From Protopterus annectens (Eukaryota; Chordata; Ceratodontiformes; Protopteridae), in contig NC_056738.1 of assembly GCF_019279795.1 (NCBI RefSeq), positions 406,277,245-406,341,244 on the forward strand: a stretch of 64,000 nucleotides of DNA, given 5' to 3'. The translations under genes and the position numbers were made by a program. Below, one piece after another: positions 34,208-47,400 of this stretch (positions are counted from its first letter, which is position 1; every line of letters starts with the position of its first letter). A model generated the notes under the pieces. The model worked only from the letters and a program-made list of their open reading frames with translations. It ran no database searches and had not been told where the DNA came from.

Positions 34208-36032
34208 GAAGCTGAGATCCCTCATAAAATCCTCCAAAGGTATTTATGAAAACAAAATTGCCACTGATTCTAAAGACAACCACGAAGCATTCTATACCTA
34301 TGTCAAGAATCTCAATGGCAAAACTCAGATCTGATCTGAGTTACAGCACAATGAAACTAAATATACAGAACCACCTGATATTGCCAACATCCTGGCAGAT
34401 AGGTTCAGTGCTAACTTTACCCCCCTCTCACCCCTAAACGGCCCATCTTTATACTGGAAGAATGCAAAGTCCCTGTAATCACGGCTGCACAGGTAAAAAC
34501 CTCACTCTCCAAAGCCAAGAACACAGCATGCATGGGACCTGACAACATCCCAGGCTGCCGTCTACATGAACTACAGAATGAACTGGCACCTCACCTAAGT
34601 ACCATGTTCAATCATAGCCTCACCTCAGGCTTTGTGCCCATTGAATGGCACACCATGACAGTTATCCCACTCCACAAAGGGGGGCCACAACAGACCCCGG
34701 GAACTACCGCCCCATTAGCCTGATGAGCCTCATCTGCAAGGCCATGGAATGTATCATCATAGAACTCATAAACAAAGACATTGAAGATCTCCAAACTCTG
34801 GACCCCACACAGTTTGGATTTGTAAAAGGCAGATCATGTCTCCTAAACCTGATAGACTTCTTTGAAGTAGTCACCAAAGCCATAGATGAGGGTACGGTGG
34901 TTCACACAGCCTATCTAGATCTCGCCAAGGCATTTGACACCATCCCCCACTCTGGAATTATAGATAAACTCATTAAACTAGGTATAAATCCCTATGTCAC
35001 AAGATGGGTTGCCAACTGGCTTACTGACAGAATTCACACTGTGAAAGTAGCAGACTCCAAATCAGACTTCAGACCCGTGACAAGTGGAGTACCGCAGGGT
35101 TTAGTCCTGGGTCCTCTCATGTTTGGTATCTACTTCTCTGAAGTACATGCTAACACAGAAGGTCTTTGGCTAACTAAATTCATAGATGACTGCAAACTAG
35201 GAGCTATAATCGAAACTCCTAACGATGTGGGCATCCTACAGAAGGGCCTCGCTGAAACAGATGCCTGGTGTCAAAGACACGGTCTCAAACTCAATGCCAA
35301 AAAGTGCATTGTCATTCCCTTTGGTAAAAACTCTGTACCCATGAACTACCACATAGGCGGTAGTCTACTTAACACCAAAAGTGTGATAAGAAACCTTGGG
35401 ACACAGGTGGATAGTAGTCTCTCCTTTGATAATCACATTGCCACAGTGTTCAGGAAATCCTTCTACGTGGCACACCTCATCAAGAAAGGTTTCTCCTAAA
35501 AAGAAAAAAAGAGGTCATTGTTCCCCTCTACTAATCACTCATTAAACCCATTATAGAGTACAACGCCCCTTTTGGTATGTACCTCACAAGACATCTACAA
35601 CAACTGGAAAGGCCGCAAAAATACCTCACAAAGAGGATTACTGGCCTCAAACAGATGCCTTACACAGACCGTCTCAAAAAACCCCAGCTTTACTCCATCG
35701 CATATCGCCTACTCAGAGGTGATCTCTGCCTAACATACAAAGCTATGTCAAACCCAGAGCTGTTGGACATGCTCCACTTAAAGAAATCCCAATCCCTCCA
35801 AGCTACATGCTCTAGGGACCTAAACCTTGTCACCACAATAAACAGAACATGCTGGAGGGATACATTCCTCTCCTAGAGACTTCCCATACTTTGGAACAGA
35901 CTACCTATCTATGTCAAACCGAGCTCCTCATTAGAACTCTTCAAGAAAAATCTTGATGATTGGATGGGTAATAGGAAATTCACCCTGGGGAACACTTCTG
36001 TGGTTCTGCTTGACAGGGGCACAGGAAAATAA
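34208..36032 (+). pseudogene. CR1-D ORF2: linker, reverse transcriptase and C-terminal region
   Basis: The linker (SLSKKLRSLIKSSKGIYENK) and RT block 1 (GPDNIPGCRLHELQNE) precede a frameshift at about 34680. The RT core then runs open from 34690 to 35499: PGNYRPISLMSL, AYLDLAKAFDTIPHSGI, SGVPQGLVLGPLMFGIYFS, and the catalytic box KFIDDCKL (YADD changed to FIDD, both Asp kept). A stop at 35497-35499 and a small shift lead to the thumb region (35577-35876), and the last residues LDDWMGNRKFTLG end at TAA 36030-36032. Confidence 0.9.
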
Positions 36033-36115
36033 TTTTCTTGGGTGGCAAATGCCAGGGTACCTTTTTGGCTAGGCTTGTATAGGCCCTAGGGCCAATAGCC
36101 TAGTACCTACCTATG

Positions 36116-36118
<3 letters not shown>

Positions 36119-36201
<83 letters not shown>
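36119..36201. repeat. (TA)n tract at the right edge of the insertion
   Basis: About 40 TA dinucleotides directly after the CR1-D octamer tail. They continue into TAAAACAACAACAGCC, where the L2-like reading frame resumes. Confidence 0.95.
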
Positions 36202-36202
<1 letters not shown>

Positions 36203-37260
36203 AAACAACAACAGCCAAACTATCCAGCCTATCTGAATTCAGTCATGTTTCTTTCTCCTGCCACACTTGGTCAAATTGCTAGAAAAAGTAGGGTATTCCC
36301 TACTCACTGCCTTCCTTTATCAATACTCTCTCATCTTTTCTCATCAGCAGAGCTTCATCATACATATCAGCACCTAAACAGCCCTATATACACCAAATGA
36401 CATTAGGCTCACTATTACTAGTAAAGGAGTTCTTTTTATTGATCTTACTAAGGACTTTGACTCAGTTAATACAACACTCATACTTAACTCTCTTGTCCCT
36501 TCCAGCAGGGCTCCTCCATTTCATTGTGATTCAATAGTCACCTCTAAAAGAACCTTTAGAGTGAAATATAACAACTCACTGTCAGCTTCACTACAAATAT
36601 CCTCAGACATACCCCAAAGTTCAATCTTTACATCAGTCTTCTTCAGTTTCTTTATTAACTCACCTTCCTATGAGCTACAAACCTCCATCACACTCAATCT
36701 TGATAGCACTGCCAATCCTAACCCATCTACAACACTATTCAGCAAGAACTTCATCATAACCTCAAAAGCCAAGCACCCTTGCACCACCTCCCTCTCTGCT
36801 GACCTGTAATCATCAACCAGCTGAGCAGGTACTCTCTTTCAAATATCTGTGTGTAACATTAGATCTACTCACATTCATAATGTAAAAATAAAAATGAATC
36901 ACACCCTCTTTGGGTGCCACCAAGCAGCACACATTTTCATCCCAGAAATGCCATCTCCAGCAAAAACCTCAGAACCTTACAAACCCCCTGAAGCAACATC
37001 TACCAATGTGTGCACCTCTCTCTAAAAAGTTAAACTGCTGTACACTCTCTAGAATGCCAAATGGCTCCTCATAAAAGAACACAAAGATCAACTTCTCCTC
37101 AACTTTGTCGACAAAACATTTTATAATGAATTTACCACCTCCTTGCGACACAGATCAACACTCTGAGAAACATCTTACCTACTTCTCTTACAGGTCAACA
37201 GCACCAAAGTACTGGCTAGATGCAGGAACTCTGGAGACTCACACCACAGCAACATAAATT
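36203..37260 (+). pseudogene. L2-like LINE, second half (RT core onward)
   Basis: The reverse transcriptase resumes at NNSQTIQPI then LLPHLVKLLEKVGYSLLTAF (36209-36310, equivalent to the NYRPISxLPxLSKxLEK region). It continues with GVLFIDLTKDFDSVN (36425-36470, palm motif A), then FRVKYNNSLSASLQISSDIP and SVFFSFFINSP (36555-36665). Downstream pieces are too decayed to name. Nothing of RT is duplicated between this piece and the 21940-22497 piece, and only about 10-15 residues are missing. Confidence 0.72.
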
Positions 37261-37281
37261 CAGAGAACAACTACTTCCCCA

Positions 37282-37377
37282 TTTATAAATGAGGGTTGTC
37301 TGGATAAGCCACATTTATGAATGAGGGTTGTCTGGACAAGCTCTATTTACGAATGAAGGTTGTCTGGACAAGCTTCA
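37282..37377. repeat. 32-bp direct repeat, three copies
   Basis: TTTATAAATGAGGGTTGTCT plus 12 more bases, repeated three times with few changes, just downstream of the L2-like RT. It may be part of that LINE's 3' UTR. Confidence 0.85.
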
Positions 37378-38890
37378 GTCATTCCCCTGTAAAACAATTT
37401 TCTCCAAATAAGTGCCTGTACTTAAGTCTTCATCTGCCCCATGTTATTGATTTTATGTTTATTCAATACTTCCACTTATATACTTCGAACTTCTCCCCTT
37501 TACCCTCTTAACCCCCCAACCTTACCCTTCTTAATAAGCTCCTCACCTTCTTAACCTCCTTATTTACTGTCCTCTACCTTTTATCTGCCTACAGTTCCTT
37601 TTTCCCCTCACCACATTTTGTTCTTTCACATGTTTTGCCATCTACCTGCATTAATTGCTCATTTAACAGTTGTAAATATTAGTAATCCTTATGTTTTCTG
37701 GAATATGAATGATTTTCTATTACTGTGTTTTATTTTTCATGTAGCATTGTATTATTTTGCATTATAGTTATTATTGTTTCGTAATCTAGGGTTTGATTTC
37801 TCACCACTGAATCTTTATATTCCTGACCTTCACTGCTGCTGTAACTCCAGAATGTGGCTAAAATGGGTCTGCAATGGATCAGTCATCCACCCCAATCAAC
37901 AAACATAAATAAAAGTAAACAGACTGTGAATACTGAAAGAAGTCTTAACCTGCTACCTTTCTCTTTCTCTCTCCGTCTCTATTCTTATTTTCTGTATATC
38001 TGTGATTTATGGCAACTTTTGCCTAATTCCACTTTAATTAATGTATTTAATGCTATGTGTACATTGTTTGCCTAACTGTGATTAGTTATTTTAGAACTAT
38101 AAATTCTTACTTATTCTTTTTTGACTACTTTTTATATTCCTGTTATGCTTTCTTATTAGATTCTTTGCTCTCCAGGTCTCTCAATAAAGGGCACCTGAGT
38201 TAATGAAACTGTATACGCGTAAGTAACATCAAATAAATAATTTCTTACTGAACCAAATAAGTAAGCAAGTGCAGTGTCTTTAAAAGTGCGGATACAGTAG
38301 AATAAACATATTAATACACAAATGGAGATGTATATTTCAAAATGGTTGTACATTGTGATTTTTTTCACTGAGATTCCTAAAAAACACACACAAATAAACA
38401 TGGTCACAAAAATTACCTCACAGCATGAAATATTAATTTATAAAATATTTATAAAAAACAGAGCTCACTGTAGAGCTTATTATTATGCTGCAGAATCATA
38501 TCATCTTCTCAGTATATTAAAAAGGCCAATATTGCACTGATAACTGCTCTGTTTCGGTGATAAATCATGAAATGAAAACATCCTGCTGACCCCTTAGCTT
38601 CTGACTAGTTTTTCAAATGTTGTTCTTAGCTCCTTGCCTCCAAATTTATAAAGGTCTGTGCCTCTGAAACATTAAATTTCAGGGAAATACATTGGGACTC
38701 TGCCTTATTATGTTAGCTTCTCTTTCAAGATCCAAAGAGAATGTAACAGCTGCTATTGAGTTTGTCTGAAAAGTTAATTTGTAATATAACATTTTTTTCT
38801 CCTATAACATTTTAAATCATTTGGTTGCATTGAAAAATACCAGTCATATAAAATACTAGACATAGTACGCAAGGTATCTCGAGATTTAGA
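37378..38890. other. Unassigned AT-rich DNA
   Basis: No gene, RNA gene or named repeat recognised; the first few hundred bases could be the 3' UTR of the L2-like LINE. Confidence 0.5.
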
Positions 38891-38900
38891 AACAGAGAAA

Positions 38901-38992
<92 letters not shown>

Positions 38993-39010
38993 TATATACG
39001 TGTGTGTATG
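38901..39010. repeat. (GT)n microsatellite
   Basis: About 40 GT dinucleotides with a few AT interruptions at the right end. The Thr-His open frame on the minus strand is an artefact. Confidence 0.97.
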
Positions 39011-39934
39011 TAAGTCCTCAGTGCACCATAAAGTGAAATGAATGGTATCCCAACTTACACTGTACAGTGAAATGAATGATACCATGGCTTACACTGTACA
39101 GTTAAATGAATGGTACCGTGACTTACACTGTACAGTTAAATGAATGGTACTGTGACTTGCACTGTACAGTGAAATGAATGATACCATGACTTACACTGTA
39201 CAGTGAAATGAATGATACCATGACTTACACTGTACAGTGAAATGAATGGTACTGTGACTTACACTGTACAGTGAAATGAATGATACCATGACTTACACTG
39301 TACAGTGAAAGGAATGATACCATGACTTTACACTGTACAGTGAAATGAATGATGCTCTGGCTTACACTACACATTGTAATGAATGTTACCATGATTGCAC
39401 CTTACAGAGATGAGAATGATGTGCTAATTTACACCCCACAGTGAAATGAATGCGGCCATGACTTACACCCTACATGAAATGAATGCTGCCCTGACTTACT
39501 CCCCGCAGTGAAATGAATGATGCCCTGCCTTACACTACACAGTGTAATGAATGGCACCCTGACTTAAACCCCACTGTGAAATTAATTCTGCCCTGACTTA
39601 AACCCCACTGTGAAATGAATGATGCCCTAACATCCTACAGTAAAATAAATGGTGCCTTCACACCACATAGTGAACTAAAGAATGTAGTGACTTACACTCC
39701 ATGGTAAAATGAATGGTGTCTTGACTTACACACCACAATCAAATGAATTGTGTACTGGCATACATCCCACTGTGAAATAAATTATGCCCTGAGTTACACC
39801 CTATAGTGAAATAATGGTGTCCTGATTACAACCTACAATAAAATAAATGATGCCCTGACTTACACAAAACAGAGGAATGAGTGCTGTTCTCACACCTCAC
39901 AGTGAAATGCATGGTGCTCTGACATATATCCCAA
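39011..39934. repeat. 34-bp minisatellite, diverged left part
   Basis: Units of the form CTTACACTGTACAGTGAAAT plus GAATGATACCATGA, about 34 bp each. Those nearest the GT tract are very alike and they diverge rightwards. The period is not a multiple of three, so the recurring open frames are not protein repeats. Confidence 0.93.
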
Positions 39935-40404
39935 TCTGTCTCCTACAGGCTTTTGAGGGTAGATCTACACCTGGCATACAAGGCATTGTCAGACCCCACT
40001 CTAATGGACCTCCTCCATATCTAAAAAACAAACAGTACCAGAATTACCTGTTCTAAAGACTTAAACCTTACCTGTGATATAAATAGGACCTGCTGGAGAG
40101 ATAGGTATGTGTATTCCCAGAGACTACCCTATCTATGGAACAGGCTCCCCATCCATGTGAAGCAGAGTTCCTCCCTAATCCAATTCAAGTGCAACTTGAA
40201 CAATTGAATGGGAAACCGGAAATTCATCCCTGGTTTGGCACCTATGTCTCTGATGCAAACAGGTAACCTGTAAATGGTTCATCTCCCAGGCCCATGCTTA
40301 CACTTATCAAGGGTATCAGAACTCATCAGAGATTTGGGATGCATGGCTAGGCTTAAAAAGGCCCTTGCGATCGGTAGCCTAGTTAACACCTACGAACCTA
40401 TAAT
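39935..40404 (+). mobile_element. CR1-type LINE copy H, 3' end only
   Basis: A 470-bp 5'-truncated copy inserted in the minisatellite. It aligns with the RT C-terminal region of copy D from ATATCGCCTACTCAGAGG onward. The signature ATGGCTAGGCTTAAAAAGGC...GGTAGCCTAGTTAA and the tail CCTACGAACCTA end it at about 40404, where minisatellite units resume. This tail is the closest match to the tail of the SINE at 57.6 kb. Confidence 0.88.
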
Positions 40405-41910
40405 GAAATACATTGTCTTCCGATTTATACCCCACAGTGAAATTAATAGTGTTCTAACTGACACCCTACATCAAAATGAATGGTACCCTTATACTGGGCA
40501 GTGAAATGACTGGTATACTGGCTTATACCCCACTGTGAAATGAATGGCTCCCTGACTTACACCCCACAGACTAAAAAAAAGTGCCCTGATTATATCCCAA
40601 AATGAATTGTGCACTGACTGACACCTCGCAGTGAAATAAGTAGCACCCTGAATTGCACCCTATAATGAAATACATGCTGCCATACTTACACCCCATAGTG
40701 AAATGAATGGTGCCTTGACTCATACTCCACTGTGAAATGAAAGGTGCCCTCAATTACATCCCATAAAGAAATGAAAAGTGCCCTGACTTACACCCAATGG
40801 AGAGATGAATGGTGTCTTCCTTACAGCCAGCAACGAAAAGAATGGTGCTCCAACTTACCCCACAAGGAGAAATAAATGGTGCTCCAATTTACCCCACAAG
40901 GAGAAATAAATGGTGCTCCAATTTACCCCACAAGGAGAAATAAATGGTGCTCCAATTTACCCACAAGGAGAAATAAATGGTGCTCCAACTTACCCCACAA
41001 GGAGAAATAAATGGTGCTCCAACTTACCCCACAAGGAGAAATAAATGGTGCTCCAACTTACCCCACAAGGAGAAATAAATGGTGCTCCAATTTACCCCAC
41101 AAGGAGAAATAAATGGTGCTCCAGTTTACCCCACAAGGAGAAATAAATGGTGCTCCAACTTACCCCACAAGGAGAAATAAATGGTGCTCCAACTTACCCC
41201 ACAAGGAGAAATAAATGGTGCTCCAACTTACCCCACAAGGAGAAATAAATGGTGCTCCAATTTACCCCACAAGGAGAAATAAATGGTGCTCCAACTTACC
41301 CCACAAGGAGAAATAAATGGTGCTCCAACTTACTCCACAAGGAGAAATAAATGGTGCTCCAACTTACCCCACAAGGAGAAATAAATGGTGCTCCAACTTA
41401 CCCCACAAGGAGAAATAAATGGTGCTCCAACTTACCCCACAAGGAGAAATAAATGGTGCTCCAACTTACCCCACAAGGAGAAATAAATGGTGCTCCAACT
41501 TACCCCACAAGGAGAAATAAATGGTGCTCCAACTTACCCCACAAGGAGAAATAAATGGTGCTCCAACTTACCCCACAAGGAGAAATAAATAGTGCTCTCA
41601 CTTACACCTCATAGTGAAATGCATGGTGCTCTGACTTATACCACACAGAGAAATGATTGATACCCTGACATACATCCCAGTGAAATGAATGCTGCCTTGA
41701 CTTACCCCACAGTGAAATGAAGTGTGCATTGACTCACACAACCCATAGTAAAATAAATGGTGCCCTGATTTACACCATACAGTGAAATGAATGGTGCTCT
41801 GACTTGCATCCCAAAGTGAAATGAGTGTTGCTCTGACTTGCAGCCTACAAGAAATGAATATTACCATAGCTTACACCCACAATGAAATTAATGGTATACT
41901 GACTTGTAAC
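40405..41910. repeat. 34-bp minisatellite, right part with homogenised core
   Basis: Diverged units flank a core at 40841-41594 of about 22 almost identical 34-bp copies (CCAACTTACCCCACAAGGAG plus AAATAAATGGTGCT). Differences in the core are mainly AATTT versus AACTT and one unit of 33 bp. After the core the units diverge again and fade out near 41910. Confidence 0.95.
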
Positions 41911-44268
41911 CCTTTATATGTATGACTTTGCCTACTAACTAATGATTTTTCTAATGTCAGTGGAGTGTTTTATTATCCTGGTAGTAACTCTTCATACCAA
42001 GTGGTCTAGTATTTCCTGGCTAGTTCTTTACTGCGTGTGCTGGTCAGTCTTTCATTGCTGGGTAGGTTGCTGCTTCCTAAAGAATCCCCCTCCGGAAGGA
42101 AAATTCTTTCTGTCCCTGGGAACTGCAGTGTGAAAATTCTGTTTTATAGCTGTTATAGTTTTGCCATTTCTTTTTGACTCATTGGGATATTATCAGGAGG
42201 TTGACCCTAAAGAATGTGTATTAGCAAGGGTATCCAAAATCGTATTACTGACACAGTCAGCTGTTCTGCTTTAACTCCCCTAACCCTTCTCAGCCTACCA
42301 TTGATATGGTCCCAGCCCTGCTAGGAATATGGAGGACACTAAGGAAAACAGAGCTATAGCAGCTGACCTAGATAGCAGCTGATAGTCAGTTGGAAGACAC
42401 ACAAAAGGAGTGAAAAAAGGCTTGAGTTTTGAAACATATATTTTGCATTAATTGCTACACCAGTCAGTGCAGAGCTCAACCTTTCAGACACTGCCTTATA
42501 GACATATTTAATAATGTATCTTTAGTTTTACCATTTGTAGCCACCTGTTTTATAGAGTTATTTTTTTGTGTCTGAATCTAGAAGGCATGTAAAGAATCAG
42601 CAGCCTGCATAAGAAGAGTACATTCCGATACAGGACATTTGCGTCAAGCAGTTAAATTTATTTGTCCTTTGATGATTTAAAATTGTCACTGCAAGGTTAG
42701 AGGAACATACATTCTTTTTCCTTCTTTAATGTCACTGGTTCCCTATCAGGCAGACATCTAGCCAGGACTATGAATTTATGTTAAAACTAGACATTAAAGA
42801 AGCTAATGATCTCTGGATGCACTGTTAAGCATCTAAGCACATTGTTTCTGTCAATGAGGGTTCTGTAGAGTCTAACAGCTTTATTGGAGATGATGACAGA
42901 GAATCTTCTATGTTACTATCAGATGTGATCACATCTTGAAAAGATCACTTAAACAAAGTATTGACTTAGCCCAATGATCCTGCTTTATAACCATTTACAA
43001 TATCACATTTTTGTGAGATGGAAGTACATTTGTAAAGCTCTCCCAAAAATTGTTACTTAATAAATCATTTTGATAAATGCAATTTCCTTAAGTGAGAAAC
43101 CAGGTAGAAACAACGCTTGTCATTTTTATCTGTATGTATGTTTAGTCTTTGGAGGGAATCTATTTCTCTATGTAAAAATCCACATCTTTATCAGAAGATG
43201 TAGCAAGAATAGCATATTTCTTTATTTTTGTTGAAGAATAGAATATTCAAATAAATTTAGAAGTCTTAACTGACTAGCAAATCTGCTGAAATGGTCCTTT
43301 GCCTCCATTGCACTGGATAGGCACAGTACTATAAGGGTATATATCAGTGTCTCATGTTGTAATACAGGAGGTGAAGATAGTTAAATACCAATCCCAGTGA
43401 TGAATGAAGTAGGGACTTACCAGTAATCATTCTAAATACTGAACATGATTACTAAAATTGAGTAGAACCCTCCTCATTTGGTAAGTCATCTTGCCAAAGT
43501 AAATTTAATCTGACTCCTCGTGTGCAACACAGTATTGTTCCACATTGATTCCTGCTGCTTGGTGGTCTTTGTTACTCTCAAGACTGAACTTTCCTTTCTT
43601 CGGTAACCAGCAAAGGTTCCATTCACTAATGCTCCATTTAGACAGACTTTATGATCTCTGATCTGGGAACTTTCTTGGGTGTGCCACTATCTGACAAAAA
43701 TGCAGAAAGGAGTCTTAGGGTCACAATCTTTTTTTTCACTTGTCAGTTATCTTTCTTTGGTCATCTTTTTAATTTATTTTATTTTTATTTTGTGATCTCC
43801 ATTTTGGTTGAAACATTTTTGACTTCTTTTTTAGGTTCTTTGCTTCATCAAAAGAAAGGCTTCTAATTTCTCAACAGTTTTTCAAGTCCATTGCCTTTTT
43901 CTGCAGTAAATGTGTTTTAATAGCTTTAAATGCCTACTTGTTGTAGTTTTATTAAACCTTTTTAATGTTCACAATCATCTATATCATTGGAAGCTACTAA
44001 ACTAAAAAGAGATTTAATCTGAAACTTTCTAGAGACTATATGCTTATCATGGATACACTTAATAATAAATTCAAGTGTAAATGTCGGCCTCTGAGCAAAA
44101 TCATTGCCAATATTCCTTTGAAGTTAGAATAACACTTCTTTACTGCAACAAATGATATAAAATTATGGTTATCAGCTGCAACTGTAGGCTGCTTGACAAC
44201 AGCATTTTCAGAAAGTGGTAATTTCATTTGAATGACTAACTGGAAGAAATTAAAGTGGTACTGAATGT
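41911..44268. other. Unassigned DNA
   Basis: No coding region or repeat family recognised in this 2.3-kb stretch. Confidence 0.5.
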
Positions 44269-44466
44269 AACAGACCATTTTGTCCTGAGACATCTTCAAG
44301 TGGGGATAGATATATAGATTAGCCAGATTGAGGAGGATAAGGGGAGGATAGGGTTAAATGGGTTGGAGGGATGTTTGAGATTAAATGAGGTAAGGGTAGG
44401 GAGGGGCTTAAACGGTTTTAAGTCTAACTGAAGTAGGAGTCACATTTTTGGAGTGAACTTGCTACT
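44269..44466 (+). repeat. Split direct repeat A1
   Basis: 198 bp from AACAGACCATTTTGTCCTGA to GAACTTGCTAC. It is repeated in the same orientation at 50615-50814 (A2) with roughly 90 percent identity by eye. It forms the left end of a 7-kb structure. Confidence 0.88.
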
Positions 44467-47400
44467 ACAAGTATTACGTCCACGACAACCAGTAGGTGCT
44501 GTGGAGCGGGTAGGCCTTGGATTTTGAGGCAGGGGTAAAGTTGGTAAGTAGCCATGATCAGGTGAGATGGTTGGGGACAGCATGGTTGCAGGACTATCAT
44601 GTTGGTGTAACTTTGCTTAGTAGTTTACAGGTGTTTCTTAATGGTGGGGTTTGTTGGTGGGTGGTTTAATTTGGTTGCATCTTGGTTTGTGGTGTTGTGT
44701 ATGTGTCGGGAGCAGTGGTGGCATGCCCTCTTAATGCTGAATGTTTAGTGACTTGAGCATTGGTGCGGTTCATATTAGTAGGGCTTTTTGGGGTTTTTTT
44801 GTCTTCTGTGAGACCTTGAATCCTATTGGAGTACACTTGTCTGGCTCCGTTGGCAGTTTAGTGCTTCATAGGCAGTGCATTCTTGCAAGGGCTGTATGGA
44901 GAAGATTATTTGCTTCAGGTTGCGGAGGTTAGACGAAGCAAAGGTTTGTTTTAGCTGTTAAACGTTGGCAGTCAGTTTGAATTTGTATGAGGTTTCCTGT
45001 CTCAGGTAGGAGTAAGGGCTTATCGCTTTGTGGTAGGTGGTTGGCTGGGTTGGTTCTTTTGGAAGGAATATTTTATCGTGTGCTTTCAATTAGGTCTGGG
45101 TTTCGTTGGTGTGGGACAGCCTATCATGCCCATCTTATGAGGCTTTTCCTCAGCTGGCACTACCAGTGCTTTCCATTGGCTCAGAGCTGGTGTTTCTCTT
45201 ATGGGACAGGGTAGGTATTGCTTTAGTGGGCCAGCTTGTTATACTGCTGATTTTCTCCTTTTCTTGAGTTACTCTTGCTGGTCTCTCTTGGCATCAATTT
45301 GGCTTCTCTTGTTCCTCCCTGGCTAAAAATTTAAAGGAAGTAGAGGAAAGGGAGAACATAAGGAGTGGTTGCTGCAAGCTACAGTCTAGCATTATGACAA
45401 GATTGTTTTTGCGGGCTACAAGGCATTCCACATATTGGCCATTCATTGTGCATGATAGTGCCTATGGCCATAGGGAGGAAGGTGCAAGTGTTTGTGGGGG
45501 TGATGGCATACAGCTGAACTGGTGTACATGCCTTTAAAAAAATAAATAAATAAATAAATAAAAAACTCTCAAGATGTATGCCTCTCATCTGTTTTCTCGT
45601 CTGCCTCATAGTTCCTGTTTCCTAACAGAGGGAATAGCATAATGCTGATTGTTTTAAAAAAATGGTTATCTGTCTTGTTTTCTTTCAGTAGTGGTTTGGT
45701 TGCTGGGTGTAGTAGCGATGGCCGTTTTGTGGGCTGTGAATCCCACGGGGAGGAGGTTGCAGCTGCGCATGCACGGTGCAATGTAGGAAAAAAAATAAAA
45801 ACGATCGCAGGTATGGAAGGTTTGTTTTCTGCTTCATTACCTGAGTCCCGATGGGGGTGGAGGATAGGAGAGATTGGAGGCATGTGAGGGCAGACAGTTT
45901 GTTTGGGAGATTTGTCTGGGTTCCTGGGGGCTGGGTGGCCATTATGTTGTGGCATGCTACTCTTCCTGAGGCTAAGAGGACTGATCAGCTTTACCGGTAG
46001 TCAGTGCTATGCTTATTTTCAACCATGTACTGCTTATATTAAAAACTGAACCGGGGTGTGAAAGATAATGTGGTTCTTTTGTGGCATAGTAGGAAGTTGT
46101 TGCAGAAATAGTGTGTGGCTGTGCTGCTGGCCATTAGTGTGGTCATTATGTTAACTAGTTAGAATATATTCATTCTTAAAAAGGTTGCCTTTAAGTTCCT
46201 GTTTAGAGATCAGTAACAGAAGACTTTGAATAAGACAGTATGAGCAGATGGCAAAATCTTGGGGGAATGGTATGGCAGTCACTTAGAATGGGTGCAAGGA
46301 CTTTGGAGTTTACAACCTTAAAATGAATGTTGGTACTTGTACGTTGTCAGGGCCAGTGCTAAGGCGCCTGAAGCATCATGATTGTTTACACTGCTGTATC
46401 TAAACTTAGTTGATGGTCAGGAGTTTCAATGTGTTAAAGAAAGATCTTGATTATCAATACATGATTTTGAATCTGAACTCATTAACACCTCTCTGTCGTG
46501 TACTTTGGTGTGGAATGTCACACATCAAGCAGCCAAATGCACATTCCTGCATTCCTGAGCATTTTTGAAATATTACCCTAAAAAGCATAAGATAAACAAA
46601 TGTGCATATTTTGTGTAAACAAAAGCAGTTAGGAAATGTACAACTAGTAATGTTATGATTCCTGTCTATTTACCATGGATATCAGTTCAAAATTCCTAAC
46701 ACTGAGTTTATGACAGGCCCTTTCAGTGTGGAACTTTGAGGATCATGAGCTTTTAGGACCTCAACTGAGGTAGTCTCCTCATAATGAGGTATACTTGAGA
46801 GATACGGGGCTGTAATGGGCTTTTCCCAACTTTTCCTTTAAGGGCTTGGGAGTTTTCGTGATTGGCTCATGGTCAGCCTGATTAAATGTTGAAGCTTCAT
46901 ACTAGTTAGATTTTCATTGATGATATATATGAAACAAAAAGTCTGCCTGATATAAATAATATAGGGATTAGGTACTGATCAAGTTTACTTGGGGTAGGTT
47001 TTGGGCATTTGTCTCTCCATTTTCATAGGACATTGTCCGGATTTCTTCTAAGAGATTGAGAGGTATGCTTCGAACCTTTGTCTCCACATGGTAGCACTTT
47101 AGCTTTTCCTTCGTAGTTGCTCCAGTTTTTCTGGCAGATCACTGGCAAAATTTTGAAGTTTGAAGGTATAGGGTAATGACAAGCAATTTCTCTAGGTACG
47201 GCACAGGGAGGTAAATGTGGCCTCATGTTTGGGTACAGTTTCATAAAACTGTGGCTGGGAAAGGTTTGGCAGGAGTGGGATGGAAACTTTAGTGGGGACT
47301 GCATGCCTGGCTACAACTTATGCTGCTTTGGGATCTGTTGCATTTCGTCTGTAGTTTTGAGTTTTTAAGGGCAATGGTTGTAGGTTCCTTCCCTTGGTGA

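Larger units (their letters stand above)
31691..36118 (+). mobile_element. CR1-type LINE copy D, near full length
   Basis: The most complete CR1 in the window at 4.4 kb: unique 5' leader (31691-32225), ORF1 (32226-33209), ORF2 (33239-36032) and a 3' UTR with the family signature TTGGCTAGGCTTG...GCCTAGTACCTA, ending CTATGAAC at 36118, then (TA)n. Lesions are few relative to the other copies: one stop in ORF1, and a handful of stops and frameshifts in ORF2. It directly follows the monomer array in the sense orientation, and together they interrupt the L2-like LINE. Confidence 0.93.

Noticed and set aside
38774..39085. Thr-His repeat protein on the minus strand
   Set aside because: An artefact of the (GT)n tract.
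40571..41867. Repeated His-Phe-Thr type frames on the minus strand of the minisatellite
   Set aside because: The unit is 34 bp, not a multiple of three, so no frame persists; they are repeat by-products.
45569..45955. 128-codon minus-strand frame inside the split-repeat element
   Set aside because: Pro-rich from GT-rich opposite strand; no gag, RT or recombinase motif, and it opposes the inferred transcript.
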